Part shown: positions 8,145 through 14,853 of the stretch, piece after piece | How positions within the stretch are numbered: position 1 is the stretch's first letter | Layout: every line of letters begins with the position of its first letter | Source of the DNA: Bacillota bacterium | GTDB lineage: Bacteria; Bacillota; Clostridia; Saccharofermentanales; Fastidiosipilaceae | DNA length: 36,812 nt | Assembly (NCBI GenBank): GCA_023388435.1 | Contig: JAEWGG010000027.1 | Location: forward strand, 1 to 36,812 | Direction: 5' to 3' | Notes under the pieces: generated by a model | The model's input: the letters and a program-made list of their open reading frames with translations, nothing else | What the model was told of the DNA's origin: nothing | Database searches by the model: none | Translations under genes and position numbers: made by a program

Positions 8145-9480
8145 GATACTGTATCTGGACTGCTCAATGGGCGCAGCTGGCGATATGCTGGCGGCCTCGC
8201 TCCTGGAGCTCCTGGACAAAAGTCATCGGCAGGCCTTTATGGACCGACTTAATGCACTGGGACTACCGGGCCTGCGCTATGAACTGGTTCCGGCCACGCG
8301 CTGTGGCATTGTGGGTTCGCGGCTACGCGTTCTGCTGGGAGGAGAGGAAGAGGGGGAGCACGGCCACGAGCACGGCCACGAGCACGGCCACGGCCACGGG
8401 CACGAGCACGGCCACGGCCACGAACACAGCCACGGCCACGGCCACGGCCACGGTCACGAGTACGGCCACGGCCACGAGCACGGTCACGAGCACAGCCATA
8501 GCAGCCTGGCACAGATCCAGGAGCAGCTGTCCAAGCTGGAGCTTCCAAGCCCCGTCAAGGCCGACATCCAGGCCGTCTACCAGCTCATCGCCGAGGCTGA
8601 GAGCAGGGCCCACAACTGCCCGGTGGAGCAGATTCACTTTCACGAAGTAGGCCAGTTGGACGCCCTTGCAGACATCACGGCTGTCTGCCTGCTCCTGGCC
8701 GAACTGGCCCCAGAACGCATCCTGGCCTCGCCCGTCCATGTCGGGTCCGGCCATGTGCACTGCGCCCACGGCATACTGCCTGTCCCAGCCCCCGCTACAG
8801 CCCATATACTCCAGTCTGTGCCCAGCTACGGAGGCAGCATCCAGACGGAACTCTGCACGCCCACAGGGGCCGCCTTGCTGAAGCACTTTGTCCAGGACTA
8901 TGGCCCCCAGCCCCTGCTGCAAGTGGAGGCCATCGGCTACGGTATGGGTAAAAAAGACCTGCCCCAGGCCAACTGCCTGCGCAGCTTCCTCGGTCAGAGC
9001 CTATCTGAGGAGGGGGCGGGCAGGGACTACCGCCAGCCCCGCGGTCTGGTCGAAGAGGCCCTGCTCAGCCTCGTCTGCAGCGTGGATGACATGAGCGGGG
9101 AGGACCTGGCCTACGCCCTGGCCCAGTGCCTGGAAGCAGGAGCCCTGGACGCCTACATCCGTCCCATCTATATGAAAAAATCGCGTCCCGGCCACGAGGT
9201 TCAGGTCCTCTGTCGACCTGCGGATAAGGGCCGCCTTCTGGAGCTCCTGCTCCGCCACACGAGCAGCCTGGGCGTGCGGGAATTCCCCTGCCAGCGCCAC
9301 AGCCTCCCCCGCGAGGAACGGCAGGTCCAGAGCAGCCTGGGTAGACTGAGCGTCAAAGAAGCTCACGGACCAGACTACAGCAAGCGTAAATTTGCCGCCG
9401 AGGATCTGGCCCGACTGGCCCGTGAGCAGGGCCTCAGCCTCGCCGAGCTGCGCGGCCTGCTGGCCGCTGAGGAGGTTTGA
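8137..9480 (+). CDS. larC: LarC, nickel-inserting cyclometallase with His-rich insert
   Basis: LarC inserts nickel into the sulfur-modified pincer nucleotide in a CTP-dependent reaction. The family start (YLDCSMGAAGDML), the FHEVGQLDALADI motif and the CTPTGAALL motif are present, and the C-terminal LarC2 part follows without interruption. In L. plantarum the gene is read through a programmed frameshift; here a single 447-residue frame encodes both parts. Between about residues 75 and 121 lies a remarkable run of HG/HE dipeptides with 23 histidines, likely a nickel store or chelating arm. Start: GTG at 8137 behind a strong GGGAGG site; an upstream open frame from 8062 lies within larB and has no such signal. 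Confidence 0.94.
   Translation: MAKILYLDCSMGAAGDMLAASLLELLDKSHRQAFMDRLNALGLPGLRYELVPATRCGIVGSRLRVLLGGEEEGEHGHEHGHEHGHGHGHEHGHGHEHSHGHGHGHGHEYGHGHEHGHEHSHSSLAQIQEQLSKLELPSPVKADIQAVYQLIAEAESRAHNCPVEQIHFHEVGQLDALADITAVCLLLAELAPERILASPVHVGSGHVHCAHGILPVPAPATAHILQSVPSYGGSIQTELCTPTGAALLKHFVQDYGPQPLLQVEAIGYGMGKKDLPQANCLRSFLGQSLSEEGAGRDYRQPRGLVEEALLSLVCSVDDMSGEDLAYALAQCLEAGALDAYIRPIYMKKSRPGHEVQVLCRPADKGRLLELLLRHTSSLGVREFPCQRHSLPREERQVQSSLGRLSVKEAHGPDYSKRKFAAEDLARLAREQGLSLAELRGLLAAEEV
8359..8499 (+). repeat. Tandem hexanucleotide repeat coding for the His-rich arm of LarC
   Basis: About 140 bases are built from variants of CACGGC and CACGAG, giving alternating His with Gly, Glu or Ser. Period six keeps the frame, so slippage would change arm length in two-residue steps without breaking the gene. 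Confidence 0.9.
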
Positions 9481-9505
9481 AAAGCCCCCGTAAATCCCGT
9501 ATACT
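9477..9505 (+). promoter_or_regulatory. Sigma-A-type promoter overlapping the larC stop codon
   Basis: TTGAAA (9477-9482) is separated by exactly 17 bases from TATACT (9500-9505). The -35 box contains the TGA stop of larC. Initiation near 9512 would give a leader of about 50 bases for the gene at 9564, so that gene can be expressed apart from the Lar genes. Confidence 0.7.
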
Positions 9506-9563
9506 GAAATGCCCGTTGTTCCCCAGCTGAGGGGGACGGAGGATCCCAAATCAGGAGGAGATC

Positions 9564-10289
9564 ATGGCCATAAGAGAAGGCCGCTGTGCCAACTGCGGTT
9601 CCATCATAAAAGTTGACGACAGGAGCAGCGAGGCCGTCTGCATGTTTTGCTGGGCGCACACCCCCGCCCAGGAGGCCCTCGCCATCGCCCGAAATCCCGA
9701 GGACTATCAGTTCCCCAACGAGGCCCAGCCCGAGCCGGATGAGGAGAGCCGCAAGCTGGCCTTTGTCGGCAGCGCCTCCGCCGGACGCAAGAGCCCGGAG
9801 GCAACTAAGGTGAGCAAGGCCCAGCCCCGGAAGCAGAAGCCCGGTAAGCTGAGCCCGGCGGAAAAAGTCGCGAGTATGAAAAAAGAAATCATCGAGCCCC
9901 GCCTTGAAGTCAAGGTGAAGCGCGCCCTCTTTGCCGGCGTCGCCGCCCTGATTGTGCTCGTCCTCGTCATCGCCCTGCCCCTGGCCCTGACCCGCGACCG
10001 CCACCGCCAGGAGCTGGCGTCGAAAATTGGCGCAGTCTATGCGGCGGAGCAACTAGAGCAGGGGGGCTACTCTTTTTCTGGACAGAAAAACCGCTCCCTG
10101 ACCCTGGTCCTGGACAGAGAAGTCAATGAGGAGGAGCTCAAGGACTTACACAGCCGTTATAAGAAACTCCGCGCCGAAGTCTATGGGGAAGCGGAGCAGG
10201 ACCAGCAGGTTCAGCTCGAGGTCTACAGCAAAAAGGGCCTCTACCGTGTGACCCGCTCTGCTGAGGTCAAGCAGCTCAGCAATCACTAA
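9564..10289 (+). CDS. Zinc-ribbon membrane protein of unknown function
   Basis: I do not recognise a named family. The N-terminus carries four cysteines in two CxxC pairs (Cys8/Cys11 and Cys26/Cys29) spaced as in a zinc ribbon. A charged, lysine-rich and probably disordered linker follows, then one membrane segment at about residues 121-143. The C-terminal 95 residues are charged and look like a small alpha/beta domain on the other side of the membrane. With no signal peptide, the zinc ribbon is expected inside the cell and the C-terminal domain outside, as in some bacterial zinc-ribbon single-span proteins. An AGGAGGAG ribosome site precedes the ATG. It has its own promoter and is followed by a terminator, so it appears monocistronic. 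Confidence 0.8.
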   Translation: MAIREGRCANCGSIIKVDDRSSEAVCMFCWAHTPAQEALAIARNPEDYQFPNEAQPEPDEESRKLAFVGSASAGRKSPEATKVSKAQPRKQKPGKLSPAEKVASMKKEIIEPRLEVKVKRALFAGVAALIVLVLVIALPLALTRDRHRQELASKIGAVYAAEQLEQGGYSFSGQKNRSLTLVLDREVNEEELKDLHSRYKKLRAEVYGEAEQDQQVQLEVYSKKGLYRVTRSAEVKQLSNH

Positions 10290-10387
10290 GCCTGCATAGA
10301 AGGGGGAGGACGAGTTGTCCAACTCGGCTTCTGAGCCCTGAATCGGTGGCAGAGGTCTCCTGTGCCGCCCCCAAGCTGTTCCCGGAG

Positions 10388-10438
10388 GCCCCCCGCGCCC
10401 AATCCGCGCGGGGGCTGTCTGTTCGGGGCAGTTTTTTT
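10388..10438 (+). terminator. Rho-independent terminator after the zinc-ribbon gene
   Basis: A GC-rich stem pairs CCCCCGCG (10390-10397) with CGCGGGGG (10407-10414), followed by a second small hairpin (CTGTC with GGCAG) that ends directly at a run of seven T (10432-10438). A further perfect seven-base inverted repeat, CGAGTTG/CAACTCG, lies just upstream near 10311-10326. Confidence 0.65.
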
Positions 10439-10476
10439 GTGTCCAGAGACCCGTTGACAAGGCTTCTAAATTTCCC

Positions 10477-10490
10477 CGCCATGTTAGAAT
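10477..10490 (+). promoter_or_regulatory. Candidate extended -10 promoter for the methyltransferase operon
   Basis: TGTTAGAAT fits an extended -10 (TG-N-TAGAAT). A perfect TTGACA lies upstream near 10454-10459 but at about 25 bases, too far for a normal spacer, so the extended -10 may act with a weaker -35. The AGGAGG ribosome site and ATG follow about 20 bases later. Confidence 0.35.
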
Positions 10491-10514
10491 GAAGACAGTT
10501 CCCAGGAGGTCCCC

Positions 10515-12407
10515 ATGCGTCTTATTTTTCCCTGTTCGTTCGGTCTTGAGAAACCCCTGATTCTTGAGCTGGCCTCCGCAGAATCGGGCTTTGTCCGTGA
10601 GCGTTTCAGCGCCCAGGACGGGCGAGTGGCCTACGCTCTGACAGCTGAAGAGGAGTTTGAGGAAGCCCTGGCCCGTCTGGCCATGGCGGCCAATCTCCAC
10701 AGCGCTGTGGCCGAGCGCTGTATCCTGGAATTACTTTATCTGGAAGACTGCCAGGACTTCGAGCTCTTTTTTGATACAGTACGAAACTTTCCCTGGGAAA
10801 GATACATTGCTGAAGGTGCCAGGTTTGTGGTCGACGGGACTTCCACACATTCCCAGCTCCATGCAGTGCCCGCACTACAGAGCCTGTGCAAGAAGGCCGT
10901 GGTTCAGCGCCTGCTCGAGGCCTGGGGCCGGAATCCTGAGGAAGAGCTGGAGGAGGATGAGGCGCGTGGACATCTGAGCCTGCGCTTTGCCTTCACATAT
11001 AACCAGTTGAGCCTCGGAGTTGATCTCTCTGGGCAGACTCTGCACAAGCGCGGCTACCGCCTGGAAGGCGGGGAGGCCCCGCTCAAGGAGAGCCTGGCGG
11101 CGGGCATACTGGAGTACTTGCACTGGCCCCAGCGGGGGCGCGAGGCCCTGGCCGACCTCTTCTGTGGTTCGGGAACGCTCGCCATTGAGGCGGCCAGGCG
11201 GCTGACTGCGCAGGCCCCTGGCATACGGCGGCACTTCGCCTTAGAGGACTGGGGATTTTTTCCAGCCGATATCCTGGAGGCTGAGCGGGCCAGGGCCGTG
11301 CAGCGCCATGAGGAGCGTTTGGCCGAGTTGCGGGCTGCGGGCTATGTGGGGGAGGGGGCTATCATCCTGGCTTCAGACCTTGATCCAGAGCAAGTAGAGC
11401 GGGCCAGGGCCAATGCCCAGCGAGCGGGCCTGGTGGACTTCATCCGCTTTCGTGTTGGCAATGCTCTGGACCAGGATCCGGAGGCCCTGCGCCAGGAACT
11501 GGGGCAGGAGCGCCTCTTGCTTCTTTCGAATCCACCCTACGGCGAACGGCTGCTGGAGCAGGCGGAGGTCCAGGCCCTGGAGGAGGCCCTGGGCCGCCGC
11601 TGGCTGGAGGGCGGGATGCTGCCTCCGAACCTGCGCTGGGCCCTGCTGACGGCCGATGGGGATTTCGAGGCCGAACTTGGCTATCGGGCCGACAAGCGGC
11701 GCAAGCTCTATAACGGGATGCTTTCCTGTACGCTCTACCAGTATTTTCGGGAGGGGGAGCACCAGCTCCAGAGACGTCGCCGATTCGCGGATCAGAGAGG
11801 TCCTGAACATGCGGGAAGAGCTCTGCGCCGTGGGTCGCGGAGGGGGCAGCAGACTGAGCGCGGAGGCCGTGGACCGGGGCCCCGCCAGATTGCGAGGGGC
11901 AGAGCCTCGTGGGCGGGGACCCGAGCTGCTGAGACTTCCCGGAATAGAGCAGGGGACGGGCATGCACATGAGCAGAAACGCGGGGTCCGAGGGCAGCGGC
12001 CCTACGCCCAGCGGGGGGAGCGCTTCGTCCGCCCCTCGTCCCCAGTGAGGCAGGCCCAGCCCGTGTTCAGTCGTGCGGTGGACGGCTGGGATGAGCATAA
12101 GCCCGTGAAGAGCGCCCGTGTCTGGCGTGCAGATACGGGAGCCCAGGTCTCAGGGAGGCAGGAGGCCCAGTCGCGTTCTGGAAAAGGAGGGCGGCAGAGT
12201 CGCCGTGACCTCCCCCACAGACCCGGCCGTGAAGCGCTCGGGCGCCGGCCTCAGGCATCCTGGAAGAGGCGGTCTGAAATACTGGAGGACGGGCCCAGAC
12301 AGGGTCAGGAATTGCTGAGAAAAAAGGCCGCAGGTGTCCGCTTACACCAGGTTCAGGCCAGCCTGGACCAGTCCCAAAAGAGGCAAGAGGAGGATAGGGA
12401 ACAGTGA
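10515..12407 (+). CDS. THUMP-type class I SAM-dependent RNA methyltransferase with Arg-rich tail
   Basis: The first 410 or so residues match the RlmL/YpsC family, which methylates guanine N2 in 23S rRNA. There is an N-terminal ferredoxin-like/THUMP part, a SAM-binding motif DLFCGSG (214-220) and the catalytic NPPY motif (339-342). The family normally ends soon after the KLYNGMLSCTLYQYF stretch (Tyr410 here). This frame instead continues for about 215 residues that are very rich in Arg, Gly, Gln, Ser and Lys, probably disordered and RNA-binding. An AGGAGG site precedes the ATG. The last four bases overlap the GTG start of the nucleotidyltransferase, so the tail is under translational coupling and is unlikely to be an annotation artefact. 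Target nucleotide is inferred from family only. Confidence 0.92.
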   Translation: MRLIFPCSFGLEKPLILELASAESGFVRERFSAQDGRVAYALTAEEEFEEALARLAMAANLHSAVAERCILELLYLEDCQDFELFFDTVRNFPWERYIAEGARFVVDGTSTHSQLHAVPALQSLCKKAVVQRLLEAWGRNPEEELEEDEARGHLSLRFAFTYNQLSLGVDLSGQTLHKRGYRLEGGEAPLKESLAAGILEYLHWPQRGREALADLFCGSGTLAIEAARRLTAQAPGIRRHFALEDWGFFPADILEAERARAVQRHEERLAELRAAGYVGEGAIILASDLDPEQVERARANAQRAGLVDFIRFRVGNALDQDPEALRQELGQERLLLLSNPPYGERLLEQAEVQALEEALGRRWLEGGMLPPNLRWALLTADGDFEAELGYRADKRRKLYNGMLSCTLYQYFREGEHQLQRRRRFADQRGPEHAGRALRRGSRRGQQTERGGRGPGPRQIARGRASWAGTRAAETSRNRAGDGHAHEQKRGVRGQRPYAQRGERFVRPSSPVRQAQPVFSRAVDGWDEHKPVKSARVWRADTGAQVSGRQEAQSRSGKGGRQSRRDLPHRPGREALGRRPQASWKRRSEILEDGPRQGQELLRKKAAGVRLHQVQASLDQSQKRQEEDREQ

Positions 12408-13276
12408 ATGTCGTCATTCTGGCCGCAGGCTTCGCCACACGACTTTACCCTCTGACCAAGGAGCGTCCGAAGGGCCTCTTAAGCCTGGCTGGGGCCCCTA
12501 TTTTGGACTACATCATGGCTCAGATCGAAGCGGTGGATGAGGTCAAAAAAATCTACCTCGTCAGCAACAGCCGCTTCGCCGGGCAGTTCCGAGCCTGGGC
12601 CGAGGCTCACGAGGCGGCGGGAAAGCGTCGGGTGGAGGTGCTGGATGACGGCTGCCAGACGGAGGAGGAGAAGCTGGGGGCCCTCGGCGACCTGGACTTC
12701 TGTCTCCGCAAGCAGCCCTCCCTTGCGGAGGATCCGCTCCTCGTCCTTGCGGCGGATAATCTTTTTAGCTTTTCGCTCCGTGAAATGGCCAGACGCTATA
12801 GGGCTATGAATCAGCTGAAACTGGGGCCAGGGGCCATGCTGGTCGGCTCGGCTCCGCCGCCGGATGAGGATATGCGGCGCTTCGCCGTGGCCCAGGTGGC
12901 CGAGGATGGCCGTGTCAGGCACTTGGAAGAGAAGCCGGAGCAGCCGCAGGGTGAGACCATTGTTTATGCGATTTACTTTTACCATCCCAGGGCCTTAGCG
13001 CTTCTGCCGCAGTACCTGGCCGAGGGCGGAGCTGCGGACGCCCCGGGACACTTCCCAAGTTGGCTCTATCGGCGCCTGCCCGTATATCTCCAGCACACGA
13101 CGGCTGACTGTCTGGACATTGGTACCCCTGAGGCCTATGCTGGCATCCAGGCCCGAGTGGCTGAGGAGCCAGAGCTGCTCAGGGCGTTTGCTGGCAAAGA
13201 AGCGGAGCCTGTGCCGCCGCCCCCTGCTGAGCATGGTAAAATGGAAGGAAGTAACGGTGGAGGACTAGGGAGATGA
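12404..13276 (+). CDS. Sugar-phosphate nucleotidyltransferase (NDP-sugar pyrophosphorylase family)
   Basis: This cytoplasmic enzyme should transfer a nucleotidyl group from an NTP to a sugar phosphate or similar acceptor. The N-terminal signature reads LAAGFATRLYPLT followed by a conserved PKGLL, the nucleotide-binding loop with its catalytic Arg and Lys. A mid-protein LAADNLF supplies the metal-binding Asp. At 290 residues it is a single-domain member without a clear left-handed beta-helix tail; the last 30 residues are Pro/Gly-rich and look disordered. The start is GTG at 12404, overlapping the previous stop as GTGA, with AGGAGGA nine bases upstream. The substrate cannot be told from sequence; cell-wall or capsule sugar activation is likely. 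Confidence 0.88.
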   Translation: MNVVILAAGFATRLYPLTKERPKGLLSLAGAPILDYIMAQIEAVDEVKKIYLVSNSRFAGQFRAWAEAHEAAGKRRVEVLDDGCQTEEEKLGALGDLDFCLRKQPSLAEDPLLVLAADNLFSFSLREMARRYRAMNQLKLGPGAMLVGSAPPPDEDMRRFAVAQVAEDGRVRHLEEKPEQPQGETIVYAIYFYHPRALALLPQYLAEGGAADAPGHFPSWLYRRLPVYLQHTTADCLDIGTPEAYAGIQARVAEEPELLRAFAGKEAEPVPPPPAEHGKMEGSNGGGLGR

Positions 13277-13719
13277 AACTCGTTTTTGGCAGTGACCATG
13301 CGGGCTATGAACTGAAGTGCATCCTGATGGAGGAGGCCCGGAAGCTGGGCCATGACTGTGAGGACCTGGGGGCCCACACGGCGGACTGTGCTGCCAGCTA
13401 TGTCCCTGCCGCCCAGGCCGTGGCGCAGCGCCTGCAGAATGCTGAGGCGGTGCTCGGTGTTCTGATCTGCGGGACGGGTATTGGCATTTCGGTGGCGGCC
13501 AACAAACTCAAGGGCATCCGCGCCGCCGTCTGCTGCAATGAGTATATGGCGGAGAAAGCCCGCCAGCACAATGACGCCAATATCCTGGCTCTGGGGGCTC
13601 GCGTGATCGGTCGGGATCTCGCCTTGTCCATATTGCGCCGCTTTCTTGAGTCCAGTTATGAAGGGGGCCGACACGCCCAGCGTGTTGGGGAGATTGCCCA
13701 ACTGGAAGCCCGGGACTGA
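13273..13719 (+). CDS. rpiB: Ribose-5-phosphate isomerase B
   Basis: It interconverts ribose 5-phosphate and ribulose 5-phosphate in the pentose phosphate pathway. The family signature is clear: GSDHAGYELK at the N-terminus with His9, CGTGIG with catalytic Cys66 (the same number as in E. coli RpiB), and the CNEYMAEKARQHNDANIL segment with the ring-opening His and phosphate-binding Arg. Length, 148 residues, is normal. It starts in an ATGA overlap with the nucleotidyltransferase gene. With upp 82 bases downstream, the operon can supply ribose phosphate and then PRPP-dependent uracil salvage. A galactose-6-phosphate isomerase (LacA/LacB) is less likely, as there is no partner gene. Confidence 0.94.
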   Translation: MKLVFGSDHAGYELKCILMEEARKLGHDCEDLGAHTADCAASYVPAAQAVAQRLQNAEAVLGVLICGTGIGISVAANKLKGIRAAVCCNEYMAEKARQHNDANILALGARVIGRDLALSILRRFLESSYEGGRHAQRVGEIAQLEARD

Positions 13720-13801
13720 GCCTCTGTCAGCAGAGCGCTCAGCCTTGACCACGGCAAGCCGCCGGCTCCCATGGAGCACGGCATGAGATAAGGAGAAGTA
13801 G

Positions 13802-14443
13802 ATGGACCTTCAGTGTAATAATGTCATGATTTTTGACCACCCCCTCATCCAGCATAAGATCTCGCTGATGCGTGACAAGCACACCAGTACTAAGGAGTTC
13901 CGTGAGCTGGCCTCGGAAGTCGCCATGCTTATGGGCTATGAGGTGACCCGCGACCTGCCCCTCATGGACGTGGAGGTTGAGACCCCCATCGCCAAGGCCA
14001 AGACTAAGGTGCTGGCGGGCAAGAAGCTGGCCATCGTGCCCATACTCCGCGCCGGACTCGGTATGGTTGACGGTATGCTCAATCTGATTCCGATGGCAAA
14101 AGTCGGACACATCGGCCTCTACCGCGATCCGGAGACCCTCCAGCCAGTCGAGTACTACTGCAAGATGCCAGAGGATGTGGAGAGCCGTGAGGTTGTTGTC
14201 GTGGATCCGATGCTCGCCACGGGCGGTTCGGCCGCTGACGCCATTCGCCTCTTGAAGGAAAAGGGCTTGAAGAACATGAAGTTCATGTGCCTCATCGCCG
14301 CTCCTGAGGGGGTAAAGCACCTGCATGAGCTGCATCCCGACGTGCAAATCTACTGCGCTGCCCTGGATGAAAAGCTGAATGACCACGCCTATATCGTGCC
14401 AGGTCTCGGTGATGCGGGTGACCGCCTCTTCGGGACGAAGTGA
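13802..14443 (+). CDS. upp: Uracil phosphoribosyltransferase
   Basis: It makes UMP from uracil and PRPP in pyrimidine salvage. The DHPLIQHK start, ILRAGLGM segment, PRPP-binding VVDPMLATGGSA loop and the C-terminal uracil-binding YIVPGLGDAGDR motif are all present. Length, 213 residues, is normal. An AAGGAGAA ribosome site lies just upstream of the ATG. It is the last gene of the operon that begins with the RNA methyltransferase, and a strong terminator follows within 20 bases. No PyrR-type attenuator is visible in the 82-base gap before it; there is only a short hairpin (CTCTG/CAGAG). Confidence 0.96.
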   Translation: MDLQCNNVMIFDHPLIQHKISLMRDKHTSTKEFRELASEVAMLMGYEVTRDLPLMDVEVETPIAKAKTKVLAGKKLAIVPILRAGLGMVDGMLNLIPMAKVGHIGLYRDPETLQPVEYYCKMPEDVESREVVVVDPMLATGGSAADAIRLLKEKGLKNMKFMCLIAAPEGVKHLHELHPDVQIYCAALDEKLNDHAYIVPGLGDAGDRLFGTK

Positions 14444-14461
14444 GAACAGCGTGTAGATGCC

Positions 14462-14497
14462 AGTCCCTCTGGACCCGTGCCAGAGGGACTTTTTTTG
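14462..14497 (+). terminator. Strong rho-independent terminator after upp
   Basis: A perfect 11-base-pair stem, AGTCCCTCTGG (14462-14472) with CCAGAGGGACT (14480-14490), has a seven-base loop and runs into eight T residues (14490-14497). Confidence 0.93.
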
Positions 14498-14613
14498 CCT
14501 GTTTTTGCAAAAGAAAAAGACAATCCATTTCTTATGCGCGATTTTCCCGGTACCGTGTCTGACGCGCTCCGTCTTTATAAGAAATTTTAGGCAGTTCCTG
14601 CCTGAGTGGCAAT
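14498..14613. other. AT-rich gene-free stretch
   Basis: Base composition is clearly more AT-rich than the flanking genes. The only structure I see is a perfect six-base-pair hairpin, AGGCAG (14589-14594) with CTGCCT (14598-14603). No open frame with a ribosome site is present. Confidence 0.5.
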
Positions 14614-14766
14614 TTATTGTTGGAAATTAATTTCTATGCTGTATTCATTTTCAATCAGGACATACTTTACGTTGTGCTCTTTTGCCAGTTTTAAAAACTA
14701 GGCATTATCCTTCAAAATCCTCACAAGTTCTGGATTTTCATTATACGGAATTCACTTGCGATAAAA
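14614..14766 (-). pseudogene. Decayed C-terminal gene fragment, family unknown
   Basis: On the minus strand one frame reads as convincing protein from FYRK through IPYNENPELVRILKDNA and FLKLAKEHNVKYVLIENEY to a stop at 14614-14616. It is broken by in-frame TGA (14752-14754) and TAG (14698-14700). The charged amphipathic make-up and lysine/asparagine-rich codons are unlike random intergenic DNA and unlike the GC-rich neighbours. This suggests the last 45 or so residues of a gene acquired from an AT-rich source and since lost. There is no start codon or ribosome site; the upstream end runs into the terminator of the polysaccharide lyase. I cannot name the family. Chance coding is possible but seems less likely. 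Confidence 0.45.
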
Positions 14767-14788
14767 AGCAGCTGAAGCGTAACGGATA

Positions 14789-14823
14789 AGGCCCCCAGCC
14801 GCAGACGCGCGGGCAGGGGGCCT
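14789..14823 (-). terminator. Candidate terminator for the polysaccharide lyase
   Basis: AGGCCCCC (14789-14796) pairs with GGGGGCCT (14816-14823) across a GC-rich loop. On the minus strand it lies about 30 bases past the lyase stop and is followed by TTATCCGTT, a weak U-tract. It could work in either direction. Confidence 0.5.
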
Positions 14824-14853
14824 GTTTCTATGTCAGCAGAATTGAGCGGCTGA

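Noticed and set aside
8359..8499. CRISPR-like or minisatellite array
   Set aside because: The repeat is a hexanucleotide coding for His-Gly and His-Glu inside LarC, with no spacers.
13720..13801. PyrR-type or other riboswitch before upp
   Set aside because: Only a five-base hairpin is visible; the gap lacks a conserved PyrR-binding loop or terminator.
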